A stretch of 64,000 nucleotides of DNA from Flectobacillus sp. BAB-3569 (GTDB lineage Bacteria; Bacteroidota; Bacteroidia; Cytophagales; Spirosomataceae). A model generated the notes under the pieces. The model was not told where the DNA came from. It made no database searches and saw only the letters and a list, made by a program, of their open reading frames with translations. Position 1 is the stretch's first letter. Each line of letters opens with the position of its first letter. Positions 33,498 through 43,800 of this stretch are shown here, piece after piece. The DNA lies in the NCBI RefSeq assembly GCF_002270355.1, contig NZ_NJFZ01000020.1:124039-188038 (forward strand), written 5' to 3'. A program made the translations under genes and the position numbers.

Positions 33498-35795
33498 ATG
33501 ACCCATTTTCTAAAAAACTCAAAAATCTTAACACTTTTATTCGGCAGTTTGACTCTTGGCACACAAGCCCAAACCGTTGATAAAGTAAATGACCCCGTAG
33601 AATGGATTAATCCATTGATGGGTACAGCCTCAAAACCTAGTCTCTCTACAGGAAACACGTATCCAGCAATCGCTTTGCCTTGGGGGATGAATTTCTGGAT
33701 GCCACAAACTGGCAAAATGGGCGATGGTTGGGCTTACACTTATGATGCCGACAAAATTCGTGGCTTCAAACAAACTCACCAACCTAGTCCGTGGATCAAC
33801 GATTACGGCCAGTTTGCGATTATGCCAATCACTGGAAAAATTCGTTTTCAGGAAGACCAACGTGCCAGCTGGTTTTCGCACAAGGCCGAAATTGCCAAGC
33901 CGTATTACTACAGTGTGTATTTGGCCGATCATGATGTGACCACCGAAATAACACCTACCGAGCGCGCGGCGGTCATGCGTTTTACTTTTCCCAAAACTGA
34001 CAGCGCCTTCGTAGTAATTGATGCTTTGGACAAAGGTTCTTTTGTGAAAATTATTCCTGAAAAAAATCAGATTATTGGATACTCGACCAAAAATAGTGGC
34101 GGAGTTCCAGAAAACTTCAAGAACTATTTTATCATCCAATTTGATAAGCCTATTACCTACAAATCTGTTTGGAAAGCAAAGGAATTGCTTGCGAACGAAT
34201 TATCTGTTACAGATAACCACGTAGGTGCTGTTGTTGGCTTCAAAATTTCAAAGCGTGGTGAGCAAGTAACTGCTAAAATTGCTTCTTCTTTTATCAGTTT
34301 CGAACAAGCTGAAATAAACCTAAAAGAAGTAGGAAGTCAATCTTTCGAAGAGATTAAAAATCTAGGAAAAGGCATTTGGAATACCACTCTTTCAAGAATT
34401 TCAGTAGAAGGAGGTAGTGTAGACCAAACTCGAACTTTTTACTCGTGTTTGTATCGTACAATGCTTTTTCCAAGAAAATTCTATGAGCTAGATGCCAAAG
34501 GGAAAGTTGTACACTATAGTCCGTATAATGGTCAAGTATTGCCTGGTTATATGTTTACTGATAATGGATTTTGGGATACCTTCCGCGCCGTGTTTCCATT
34601 CTTTAACCTAATGCATCGTAATTTGAACTCACAGATTATGGAAGGATTGGTAAATGCCTACAAGGAAAGTGGATTTCTTCCAGAATGGGCAAGTCCAGGA
34701 CACCGCGATTGTATGATTGGCTCAAACTCAGCATCGTTGATCGCTGATGCTTATATCAAAGGCGTGAGAGGTTTTGATGTTGAAACACTCTATCAAGCGA
34801 TGTTGAAAAACAGTGAGAATGAAGGGCCATTGTCATCGGTAGGTCGTAAAGGTGTAAAATACTACAATGATTTAGGATATGTGCCTTATGACGTAAAAAT
34901 CAACGAAAATGCTGCTCGTACACTCGAATATGCGTATGATGATTTTTGTATTTATCAATTAGGAAAAGCGCTCAACAAGCCTGCTTCAGAATTGGAGAGA
35001 TTTGCTAAACGTTCACAAAATTACAAGAACCTATATGACCCAAGTCACAAATTGATGCGTGGCAAAAATGCGGATGGCACTTTCCAATCACCATTTAATC
35101 CATTCAAATGGGGCGACGCCTTTACAGAAGGGAACTCTTGGCATTACACATGGAGTGTATTCCATGACATAAAAGGATTATCAAATTTGATGGGTGGTAA
35201 AAAGGAATTTGCCAATATGTTGGATTCTGTTTTTGTAGTTCCACCAGTTTTTGATGACTCATATTATGGTTTTGTGATTCATGAAATTCGTGAAATGCAA
35301 ATTATGAATATGGGTAATTATGCGCATGGTAATCAACCTATTCAGCACATGCCTTATTTGTACAATTACGCAGGGCAGCCGTGGAAAACGCAATATTGGG
35401 TACGTGAGGTAATGAACAAACTCTATCAGCCAACACCAGATGGTTACTGTGGTGACGAAGACAACGGTCAGACTTCAGCTTGGTATGTTTTCTCAGCAAT
35501 GGGCTTCTACCCTGTTTGTCCGGGTACAGACCAATATGTTTTGGGTGCTCCTTTGTTCAAAAAAGTAACCTTATCACTTGAAAATGGCAAACAGGTTGTC
35601 ATCAAAGCGCCAAATAACAGTGCTGATAACAAGTATATCGGAAATCTAAAATGGAATGGTAAAGATTATTCTAAAAACTGGTTGAGCCACAATGATTTGC
35701 AAAAAGGAGCCACATTAGATTTCTTGATGCAGTCAAGCCCAGCGACCAATAGAGGTGTATCTGAGACAGACATTCCCTATTCGTTTGTGAAGTAA
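33498..35795 (+). CDS. GH92-family alpha-mannosidase, secreted
   Basis: 765 residues. The signal peptide is about 1-26 (GSLTLGTQAQ). GH92 features are visible: the N-terminal VNPLMGT-like VEWINPLMGTASKPSLSTGN, GDGWAYTYDADKIRGFKQTHQPS, the DNGFWDTFRAVFPFFNL block, SPGHRDCMIGS, VIHEIREM (about residue 593) and the catalytic-region GDEDNGQTSAWYVFSAMGF (about 651). Enzymes of this family are calcium-dependent inverting exo-alpha-mannosidases that act on N-glycan or yeast mannan side chains. It is single, but about 5 kb from a SusC/SusD unit; no direct operon link is seen. It is followed by a good terminator. Confidence 0.95.
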   Translation: MTHFLKNSKILTLLFGSLTLGTQAQTVDKVNDPVEWINPLMGTASKPSLSTGNTYPAIALPWGMNFWMPQTGKMGDGWAYTYDADKIRGFKQTHQPSPWINDYGQFAIMPITGKIRFQEDQRASWFSHKAEIAKPYYYSVYLADHDVTTEITPTERAAVMRFTFPKTDSAFVVIDALDKGSFVKIIPEKNQIIGYSTKNSGGVPENFKNYFIIQFDKPITYKSVWKAKELLANELSVTDNHVGAVVGFKISKRGEQVTAKIASSFISFEQAEINLKEVGSQSFEEIKNLGKGIWNTTLSRISVEGGSVDQTRTFYSCLYRTMLFPRKFYELDAKGKVVHYSPYNGQVLPGYMFTDNGFWDTFRAVFPFFNLMHRNLNSQIMEGLVNAYKESGFLPEWASPGHRDCMIGSNSASLIADAYIKGVRGFDVETLYQAMLKNSENEGPLSSVGRKGVKYYNDLGYVPYDVKINENAARTLEYAYDDFCIYQLGKALNKPASELERFAKRSQNYKNLYDPSHKLMRGKNADGTFQSPFNPFKWGDAFTEGNSWHYTWSVFHDIKGLSNLMGGKKEFANMLDSVFVVPPVFDDSYYGFVIHEIREMQIMNMGNYAHGNQPIQHMPYLYNYAGQPWKTQYWVREVMNKLYQPTPDGYCGDEDNGQTSAWYVFSAMGFYPVCPGTDQYVLGAPLFKKVTLSLENGKQVVIKAPNNSADNKYIGNLKWNGKDYSKNWLSHNDLQKGATLDFLMQSSPATNRGVSETDIPYSFVK

Positions 35796-35872
35796 TATGG
35801 TTTGATTAGTTGTGGTAATTTTGGAGAACCTCCACAACTTCTGTTTACTTATACAAGCACAATATACATTTT

Positions 35873-35909
35873 AAAAGCGCTTTCTGATGAATATCAGGAA
35901 GCGCTTTTT
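35873..35909 (+). terminator. Terminator of the GH92 gene
   Basis: AAAAGCGCTTTCTGAT pairs with ATCAGGAAGCGCTTTTT around a short loop, ending in T5. Confidence 0.9.
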
Positions 35910-35970
35910 CAGTTTATAATTAGCCGTATTTTAACGAGTTAAAAATTTTCAGAGTAGTCCTAGAGTAGTT

Positions 35971-36130
35971 CTTAAGTAATCGTGTAGAATAAGATGTTTA
36001 GGCAATAGGTACAAGGTAAAGAGTGTTAAAATGTTTTTTAGTAACGATGAATAGGTTTTTGCTGAATGCCCACAGCTGAAAGCCGATAGCTAAAAAATTA
36101 AATTTGATTTTGCCCACTAACTTACTTAAG
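35971..36130. repeat. Dispersed repeat family A, copy 4, with inverted ends
   Basis: This copy begins CTTAAGTAA and ends TTACTTAAG, a perfect 9-bp inverted pair about 160 bp apart. Inside are AGGCAATAGGTACAAGG, AAAGAGTGTTAAAATGTTTT, TGAATGCCCACAGCTGAAAG and TTTTGCCCACTAACTTA, as in the other copies. MITE-like size and ends, no coding capacity. Confidence 0.75.
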
Positions 36131-36255
36131 CACTGAAAAAGTGTGATAATTTCTCGTTTAATAATTTAAAGTGACAAATCTTGCCTTGTTTTCGTTTAAA
36201 GGTAAAATTTGTACTTTATTAATAAATTCACTTAAATCTTAGGACATTCTCGCCT

Positions 36256-36639
36256 ATGAAATCACAACAACTACTCCTTGCTATAGGATTTGCTATTATT
36301 ATTACCTCCATTTATCAAGTAATTTCAGTCTGGAACACTCCGATTACTTTCAATATTCCAGTTCTGTTTTTCAATGTTTTTTTACTGGCGCATTTCGCTT
36401 TGGCTTTCAAACATGTTTTGGCATCACAGAAACTTCCTTATTTCTATTTAGGTGGTTTATTGGCAGCTTTGAGTATCAATGGATTTATGCTAAAAATGGA
36501 AGAAGCATCCTTGATTTCACAAGTTTTGCTTACAGTTACCACCATTTCACTGAATTACATGAAATCCAGTATTGACGAGCAAAATTGGGAAGAAGATAAT
36601 TATGTATTACTCGATAAGAGAGAATTAGTGGAATTGTAA
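36256..36639 (+). CDS. Small membrane protein of unknown function (127 aa)
   Basis: Four hydrophobic segments are visible (about 6-24, 32-52, 62-78, 86-104), then an acidic soluble tail (SSIDEQNWEEDNYVLLDKRE). I do not recognise a family. The hydrophobic pattern resembles the next two genes in number of segments, though the sequences are not obviously homologous. It is followed by its own terminator-like hairpin, so it may be transcribed alone. Confidence 0.6.
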   Translation: MKSQQLLLAIGFAIIITSIYQVISVWNTPITFNIPVLFFNVFLLAHFALAFKHVLASQKLPYFYLGGLLAALSINGFMLKMEEASLISQVLLTVTTISLNYMKSSIDEQNWEEDNYVLLDKRELVEL

Positions 36640-36671
36640 GTACTCGTTTAAAACGAGCAACTCTTTTTAAG

Positions 36672-36733
36672 AAAAATCCTTGATAATTGTTCGTGTCGTA
36701 ATATTTACGCCGAACAATTATCAGGGATTTTTC
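36672..36733 (+). terminator. Terminator after the 127-aa membrane protein gene
   Basis: AAAAATCCTTGATAATTGTT (to CG) pairs with CGAACAATTATCAGGGATTT, a stem of about 20 bp with one or two mismatches, ending in a T-run. The loop contains CGTAATATTTACG, itself palindromic and like the core of the 24835/52978 repeat. Confidence 0.8.
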
Positions 36734-36832
36734 TATTAAATCGTAAAAATATTCAGTCAAAATCTATTGGTTTTTGATCACAACTGATTAATTTAGGAGT
36801 GGTTCACCTTTCAATTTTTCAAAAGCAATTAT

Positions 36833-37204
36833 ATGAAAAAGTTCTTAATCCCTCTCCTGATATTAGCAACGGTAAGTTTGATTCTTTTTTGTCATTTCTT
36901 CATTGATATTTACCCAACACTAGACCAATTCCAGCTATTTTATGGAAGTATGCTTATGGTGGTAGGGCTCTACCATTTGTACAATTTACAAACCATTTTC
37001 AAGTCAATAGATTCTTTTAGGGATTTCATTTGGGATTATTTTCCACTTAGTTTTTCTATTAGTATTTTTCAAATCGTCTGTAGCTATTCCGTATCAATCT
37101 GGTCATTATTGGGCTTATTTTCTTTAAGTGCTGCCTACCGACTTTGGAAAGTGGACAAAAAATACCCTCGAAATAGTATATTCCACTCAATTTATTTCAC
37201 CTAA
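36833..37204 (+). CDS. Small membrane protein of unknown function (123 aa)
   Basis: MKKFLIPLLILATVSLILFC begins the first of about four hydrophobic segments; the others are near residues 38-55, 70-90 and 88-107. The C-terminus is basic (RLWKVDKKYPRNS). No family is recognised. The stop is 10 bp before the ATG of the next membrane protein, so the two are probably one operon. Confidence 0.55.
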   Translation: MKKFLIPLLILATVSLILFCHFFIDIYPTLDQFQLFYGSMLMVVGLYHLYNLQTIFKSIDSFRDFIWDYFPLSFSISIFQIVCSYSVSIWSLLGLFSLSAAYRLWKVDKKYPRNSIFHSIYFT

Positions 37205-37214
37205 ACTATCGCTC

Positions 37215-37547
37215 ATGATGAATCTTCCCAAATGGCTACTTGTAGCTGGTATACCGATCATTGTCAACGTATGTTTTGCACAATACAAAACACTCTATTT
37301 TCCTTTTGACAAAGGCTCTATTTTATCACTTTCATTGATATTCATCAACCTTGTACTTTTTTATTTTTTGAGTAAATATCTTAGAACTCCTGAAGGGAAA
37401 GACTCGCCTTTGAGCGTTGAGTATATTTATGCTGGTTTAGTCATGAATATTGGTATTTGGATAGCTGATGTTTCGACAGTTTTTGTGACTATTTGCTTGC
37501 TTATCATTGTGATGCGTCTTTATTTTCTCCAGACTCGAAATGTTTAA
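37215..37547 (+). CDS. Small membrane protein of unknown function (110 aa)
   Basis: Start at 37215 (MMNLPKWLLVAGIPIIVNVC) or the adjacent ATG at 37218; a longer in-frame version would overlap the previous gene heavily. About four hydrophobic segments occupy most of the protein, with a short polar loop (LRTPEGKDSPLSVEY). No family is recognised. Pairing with the previous gene suggests a two-subunit membrane factor, which is speculative. Confidence 0.55.
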   Translation: MMNLPKWLLVAGIPIIVNVCFAQYKTLYFPFDKGSILSLSLIFINLVLFYFLSKYLRTPEGKDSPLSVEYIYAGLVMNIGIWIADVSTVFVTICLLIIVMRLYFLQTRNV

Positions 37548-37609
37548 ATAGCCAAAATATTAGTCATCCCGAATCTTTAGGATTGGGATGATGCCCCAAA
37601 TTTTATCAA

Positions 37610-37643
37610 AAAAGCGGTCGGAAAATATTTTTCGACCGCTTTT
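37610..37643. terminator. Bidirectional terminator between convergent genes
   Basis: AAAAGCGGTCG (37610-37620) pairs with CGACCGCTTTT (37633-37643). An additional hairpin with arms TCATCCC / GGGATGA lies at 37564-37592. Its core GTCGGAAAATA-TTTTCGAC is shared with the terminator at 53124. Confidence 0.88.
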
Positions 37644-37667
37644 GTTCAACTACCTTTATGTCGCGTT

Positions 37668-39140
37668 TTATAAATTTATCTGTTCCGTATATTCATTCCC
37701 AAATCTATCTGTAGCTTTCACAACAATGGTTTTGGCTTGCGCAGAAGGTTGTACAAAAAACAGGTGGTCGGTCAAAGTTGGATCTACAAACTTATGTTTC
37801 TTTGGTAAATCTGGTCCTGCAAAAAGCTCCACAGCTAATGGATCCAATGAAACTTTTTGCTCCATTGCTCCTTTTGCAATGCCATCTTCCCACCATTCAA
37901 CTTTCCATTTTTTATCCCAATTCCAAACATTGGCTACAATGCTATCGGGAAACTCTTTACTAGCACCTTTCGGATATACCTTCAATTGATAACTTGCAGG
38001 TTTTCCCGTTCCTTTATAATACCAGGAAATATTTCCACCATCGACCTGATACACGCCATATCCACTTGGAGAGCCATCCGTACAGATTGGGCCTGTCCAC
38101 CAAGCACCACAAACCGTTCCGTGAACGTGTTCTATGATGTTGCCCTCCTCCCATTTTTCATTCACATGGGTATGTCCCGACATAATATGCGCTTGGAAAG
38201 GTTCAAGCATTTTATACAATTGACGTCTGTTGGCAACAGTCCCCCCAAGTTCCTCCTCTTTGAGTTTATTACGACGAGCATGACCTGTGTTGGTCGGGAT
38301 ATGTAAACTTACCACGACGGTTGAGCCTTTGGGCACAGAAGCCAAATCTTGCTCTAACCAATGCAATTGGTTTTCAGTGAGATAGCCAACGTATTTCTTA
38401 GCTGTTCCCATAAAGAACACATCGTCTAAAACTACATAGTGAACCTTGCCACGGTTGAAAGAATAGTAGGTTGGGCCAAAAGTATTTTTAAAGGTTTTTG
38501 AAGAAAAATCGTCAGTTCTAGCATCCAAATCCATGTCATGGTTGCCAATGACACTAAAAAATGGAATCTGAGCTTTTCCAAAAGCTGAAATATAACCATC
38601 CAACAATTCGAAATGATCCCACACTAAATCGCCACAACCAATACCATGAAAAAGAGTATCCTTCGGTGCTGTTTTTACCAATTCAGCCAAATCTTCGCCT
38701 GACTTTTGAAGTTCCTCTGCATCCTTTTTAGAAATAATCTGAGGGTCAGCCCAGACTACAAATTGGTGTTTGGTATCATCAACAGATAGTGGCTTCAGGG
38801 TAAAATTTGCTTGAAAAGTACTTTTAGTCGTATCTATTTTTTGATAAAAACGAGCAACTCCCTTTTCATTCGGAAATTCATATCCAGATGGCACACTAAT
38901 ATAAACAAACTCAGCTTGGGAATGCGCCTTAATTTGGTATTTACCACTATTATCGGTTCTGACAACGGTATAACCATCCGTAACCGATACTTGAGGAATA
39001 CCCTTCCCATTGGCAGAAATGGTTCCTTTTATGGTTACAAATTCAGTAGAGGTAGACAGTTCATTCGCCATGACCGACGGCGTACTAAGCACTGCCCCTC
39101 CTATTCCAAAATTCTTAAGAAAACTTCTTCTGTTAAACAT
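37668..39140 (-). CDS. Exported calcineurin-like phosphoesterase with N-terminal Ig-like domain
   Basis: 490 residues. A twin-arginine-type signal (MFNRRSFLKNFGIGGAVLST) precedes a carboxypeptidase-regulatory-like beta domain (about 32-118). The metallophosphatase core has VVWADPQI (D132), CGDLVWD (D171), SVIGNHD (199-202), SLHIPTN and MSGHTHVNE, giving both metal sites. A C-terminal beta domain (about 380-490) follows. The family cleaves phosphomonoesters or diesters. It lies downstream of SusD on the same strand, so it may process the imported ligand. The 275-bp gap holds a GC-rich hairpin. Confidence 0.9.
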   Translation of the reverse strand: MFNRRSFLKNFGIGGAVLSTPSVMANELSTSTEFVTIKGTISANGKGIPQVSVTDGYTVVRTDNSGKYQIKAHSQAEFVYISVPSGYEFPNEKGVARFYQKIDTTKSTFQANFTLKPLSVDDTKHQFVVWADPQIISKKDAEELQKSGEDLAELVKTAPKDTLFHGIGCGDLVWDHFELLDGYISAFGKAQIPFFSVIGNHDMDLDARTDDFSSKTFKNTFGPTYYSFNRGKVHYVVLDDVFFMGTAKKYVGYLTENQLHWLEQDLASVPKGSTVVVSLHIPTNTGHARRNKLKEEELGGTVANRRQLYKMLEPFQAHIMSGHTHVNEKWEEGNIIEHVHGTVCGAWWTGPICTDGSPSGYGVYQVDGGNISWYYKGTGKPASYQLKVYPKGASKEFPDSIVANVWNWDKKWKVEWWEDGIAKGAMEQKVSLDPLAVELFAGPDLPKKHKFVDPTLTDHLFFVQPSAQAKTIVVKATDRFGNEYTEQINL

Positions 39141-39233
39141 ATATTTTGGTTGATTATGTAGCTAAACATTAAAGCTGAATTGTGAATTAGTGGTGTAAGA
39201 AGCTTGAGTTTTATCATTAAAATAAAAATTGAT

Positions 39234-39262
39234 GTAGCGGCAACCGCAAGGGTTGCCGCTAC
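39234..39262. repeat. GC-rich perfect hairpin (GTAGCGGCAACC)
   Basis: GTAGCGGCAACC pairs perfectly over 12 bp with GGTTGCCGCTAC around GCAAG, in an otherwise AT-rich gap and without a T-tract. It resembles a REP-type palindrome. Family-C words lie on both sides (39177-39200 and 39380-39412). Confidence 0.65.
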
Positions 39263-39415
39263 ACCCCAAAAATTCTAAATAAGAACTTTATTGAACAAAA
39301 TAAAAACCTTCATTCAGCACTAATTTCAAGTGCAAACTTTACATATAAAATACTGATTATTAAATCTTTACATTTAAAATTCATCACTCACATTTCACCA
39401 CTAATAATTACCTCA

Positions 39416-40852
39416 TTACTTCGTCCACCAAGTTTTGGTATTAATATCGTCTGCTCCCATTTGCGCTACAGCTTTGTCGTAATTTGCACGGTTAAGCGAC
39501 TGGGTTGATAAGGGATATTTTAATCTCATCGGCATTTTGCCGTTATTTTCAACACCTTTACCAACTGGCAAAACAGGATATCCTGTACGCTTATATTCAA
39601 ACCATTGTTGCATATCATTGAAAAACAAAGCAATGTATTTTTGCGTCATGATTTGCTGGAGAGTTCCGTTATAAGCCACGCCCGAACGGGTCAAAAAATC
39701 TGTCGGTTGAGTTGCCCCCCAATATTTCATCGAAGCAGCAATCCCTTTTTCATAATGGTCTTTGGGACTGTCGGTGGTATAACCTTTCAACGCAGCCTCA
39801 GCTAACAAAAACTCTACTTCCGCATGCTGCAAGATAGTACCTAAAATTAAAGAAGTTTTAAGGTTTTTGTTAAGTTTTGAAGAACTTATCGCGTTCATCG
39901 CTGGTCCCTCGGCTATGGTATATCCGCTTGGGATGCCTGTATATTTACCACTGGCTTTGGTAGCCCAAATATCCAATCGAGGGTCAGACCAAGTACTTAA
40001 GGTTTTGATAAAAAACTCTGAAACCGCATTTGCTCCATTAAAATCATAATCACGAGTACTGGTAAAAGGATTCAACAAGGGCGTAACTTGTGTAAATTTC
40101 AGCGCTGCACTTTCATCAGCACTTTGCATTAATGGATATTTGTCTGGACTTGACAACATGGTTTTTAGCTGTGCCTGAAAAGCAGGGGATTTTGCTTCAC
40201 CACGCATCAATAGGCGCAAACGGAGGGAATTAGTAAATTTTTTCCAACGTAAAGTTCCTACCGTACTTTTATCTGCCCCAAACAAGGCATCTTGCCCTAA
40301 AGTCAGTGTTTTGGTCACATCATACAAGGCATTTGCGGTATCCAATTTGGCAATCAAATCTTTATAAACGTCCTCTTGTTTATCAAAAGTAGGATTTACA
40401 ACATAATTGGGATAACCTTTTAGTGCCTGTGAATATGGGATATCGCCATAAATATCAGTCAAGTTCGCAAATAACCAAGCCTTTAAGGTCAGTCCAATGG
40501 CTAAATAATTGGGCTGAGACATGACTTTTGCCTTTTGAATCATATCTTCGATATTAGTCAATGACAAATAGTAATTGCTCCACATATAATCTGACTCACT
40601 CGGAAAAAGCACATAACGGTGAAAGACCGTATTGCCTTCAGTCAAGGAAACTGTTACTTGCATCAACTCATTGTTGAGACGATGACTTCTACTTAAACCC
40701 GTATTGACCCCTTCCAAAATAGCAGTGTTCATAAAACTTCCTGCTGTTGCCGACGATACACCCTCTGGGTCGTGATTGAGTTCCTCCATGCCTTCTGTAC
40801 AAGACGTCAGAGCTAGGACAAGGAATGCATATAAAAAGATTAGTTTTTTCAT
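39416..40852 (-). CDS. SusD/RagB-family nutrient-binding outer membrane lipoprotein
   Basis: 478 residues from the ATG at 40852, which gives a proper lipoprotein signal (MKKLIFLYAFLVLALTSC). The SusD-like N-terminal helical repeats include YLSLTNIEDMIQKAK and LTDIYGDIPYSQALKG, a family hallmark; the end is the usual NYDKAVAQMGADDINTKTWW. It is the surface-exposed lid of the SusC transporter encoded 10 bp upstream. The ligand is not readable. It belongs to the variant annotated as SusD/RagB nutrient-binding rather than the starch prototype. Confidence 0.93.
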   Translation of the reverse strand: MKKLIFLYAFLVLALTSCTEGMEELNHDPEGVSSATAGSFMNTAILEGVNTGLSRSHRLNNELMQVTVSLTEGNTVFHRYVLFPSESDYMWSNYYLSLTNIEDMIQKAKVMSQPNYLAIGLTLKAWLFANLTDIYGDIPYSQALKGYPNYVVNPTFDKQEDVYKDLIAKLDTANALYDVTKTLTLGQDALFGADKSTVGTLRWKKFTNSLRLRLLMRGEAKSPAFQAQLKTMLSSPDKYPLMQSADESAALKFTQVTPLLNPFTSTRDYDFNGANAVSEFFIKTLSTWSDPRLDIWATKASGKYTGIPSGYTIAEGPAMNAISSSKLNKNLKTSLILGTILQHAEVEFLLAEAALKGYTTDSPKDHYEKGIAASMKYWGATQPTDFLTRSGVAYNGTLQQIMTQKYIALFFNDMQQWFEYKRTGYPVLPVGKGVENNGKMPMRLKYPLSTQSLNRANYDKAVAQMGADDINTKTWWTK

Positions 40853-40862
40853 ATTCAGATAA

Positions 40863-43800
40863 TTAGAAAGAAATAGTAAGGTTTGCTCCCATTGTACGAG
40901 TAGATGGGAATTGTCCAACTTCTAAGCCTGGTGTGATGGTGGCATTGTCGAGCGTAGATGTTTCGGGGTCAAAAGCTGGGAAAGTTGACCATACGAATAA
41001 ATCACGACCGTAAATTCCGATACTGGCAGTTCTCAGGAAAGTCTTACGAAGTATTTTTGCTGGAATCGTGTAAGCCAAACGAGCTTCACGAAGTTTTACA
41101 AATGAAGCATCAAATGTATTAGCTTCTACATTGTCACGACCATACCATTTGTTGTAATACGTTACGATATTAGTCGCCTTGGTGGTATTTGGCACATATT
41201 GACCGTCAGCATTGAGGGTTACTCCTTCGCCAATAATACCGTCGTATCTACCTGCTAATGTAGCTGTATTCTTACCTTGTTCACCTAAAATAGAGTTAGT
41301 CAATGAGAAGATTCTACCCCCTTGACGAATATCTAGCAAGACAGAGAGACTCCAGTTTTTGTATTTAAAATTATTTGAAATACTTCCTCTCCAATCAGGA
41401 TTTGTGTTGCCTAGGTTCACAAACTGGTCAGTAAGCACAGGGTATCCATCTTTGTCAAATACAATTTGTCCTTCTGGCGAACGCTTGAAGCCAAGCCCGT
41501 AAATTGTTCCTAAAGGTTGACCTTCTCTAGCCTCCACTGTTACACGGCTACCAACGTATTTTGCCAAAATAACACTTCCAGTTTCGTTATTTAGCTCCAA
41601 CACTTTATTACGGTTCATTGACCAGTTTACTGTCACATCCCATGAGAAACCAGCATAATTTTTAACAGGATTACCGTTCAAGGTTAACTCAACGCCTTTG
41701 TTTACTACCTTACCCATATTGATGAGCGAAGAACTATATCCAGAAGCAAATTCTACAGGCGCATACAGAATCTGGTCGATAGTGGTTTGCTCATATACGG
41801 TGGCGTCTAAACTCAAGCGATTTTTGAAGAAACGCCATTCTGTTCCTGCTTCAAAAGAGTTATTTCTCTGTGGCTTCAAATTCGGATTGGCAATCACATT
41901 AGGACTTTCTAGTTCGCCGGGGAATGTACCAGAGTTATAGATTTTTTCCAAGTTATATGTCCCAAGGCGAGCGTCATATCCTACACTGGCATACGCCCCA
42001 CGGATTTTACCGTAGCTTATCCAATTCGGCATATTGGTCATTTGAGATAAAACCAAACTCAAAGTAGCTGATGGATAAAAGAAAGAATTATTTTGTTTTG
42101 GTAAAGTGCTACTCCAGTCGTTACGACCAGTTACATCCAAAAAGGCAAAATCTTTGTAGCCAAGGTTTACAAAACCATACAAACTGTTGATTCGCTTCTC
42201 GGCACGATCACTTTGAGTGAGTGGTAATTGCTCAGAATTTGCCAAATTATATACCCCAGGAATCACCAAGCGGTCAGCTAATTGATTGGTAAATTTTTGA
42301 CTTTGTTTCAAAATATTTCCTCCCAAACTGGTTGTTACCTGCCAAGTTTTTTCAAGTGGCAATTTGTATTTCAACAAAAAATCAGAGTTAGATTCGAGGT
42401 TAAATACATTTTGCTGACGGTACATACCTGCTTGAAATTTTTGGGTATTCTTCGGACGTTGTTGCGAACGAAATTCATAACCCATATCCAAACCAGTACG
42501 CACCGTCAAATCCAAGCCTTTCAAAATATTATAGGTAGCCGACATGGTACCCGTTACATTATGACGACTCGATTTGTTCAGCATTTCATATACAATCAAA
42601 TAAGGATTATCAATCAAAGAGCTAAAAGGGTGATTTTGTTCTAGGCCTTCTTTTCCCGGTAACCAGTAAGGCTGATACCAATCCAAATTTACATTCGGGT
42701 TTTGGAAGGCAATGAAATACATAATCGACTGGTTGTTGTAGCCCGTCGACGGAAGGTTATCGCTAAATTTATTGTAATAGTTCACCTTAGCAGAAGTACT
42801 CAGCTTAGCCGAAATCTGTGAATTATTTGAAAAACCTAAACTAATGCGCTCATAACCCGTATTTGGCAAAATCCAGTTATTCTTCATTTGCGAGAGACTC
42901 AAACGAGTATTGCTTTTGTCTTTCACATTGGTAATCGAGATATTGTTTGATAAGGTTACCCCTTGCTCAAAAAAGTTTTTGCGATTGTCAGTGTAAGGTT
43001 TCCAAGGAGTTCTTTCAGTAAAAACACCATTGGCATCACGAGGCGAGTTGTACTGATAAAATGATTGACCATCAAATTTTGGCCCCCAAGCCGAACTTGT
43101 ACTTTGCGTTCCTGCACCATCTGCCGTTGTGCCATAGGAGTAATAATTCTGACCAGCCGTTCCCTGACCGTACTGATATTGGTAGTCTGGCCAACGATTT
43201 ACTTGGTCAACACTTACATAAGAGTTAAACGAAACCCCAAGCCCTTTTTTGTCCTTACTTGCGCTTTTGGTCGTGATAATAATGGCTCCATTTCCTGCAC
43301 GAGAGCCGTACAAGGCAGATGCAGCAGGACCTTTCAATACGTTGATAGACTCAATATTATTCGGGTCAATATCTGTCAGAGCACTACCAAAATCGATGGG
43401 AGAATCGCCACCCAAATAGGCTCCATGTCCTACACCTTGAAAAGAAGTATTGATCGGTTCGCCATCGACCACGATTAAAGCGCCTGGCGAGTTGAAATCC
43501 AAAATACTTTCCCCACGCAATGTCACGCGACTACTGCCCATTGGCCCATCGGTTTTGGTTAGGTTCAAACCCGCGACTTTACCCGAGAGTGCGTTCATAA
43601 AATTGTTAGATGGGGCATCCGTCACAGCCGAGCCGTCTAATTTTTGGGTTGAATATCCTAGGGCTTTTTCTTCCCTTTTGATACCCAATGCGGTAACTAC
43701 TACCTCATTGAGATATTTGTTATCCTCTGATAACTGAACATTGAGATGGTTTCTTCCTTTGATTGGTACCTCTTGAGAAGAAAATCCCACAAAGGAAAAT

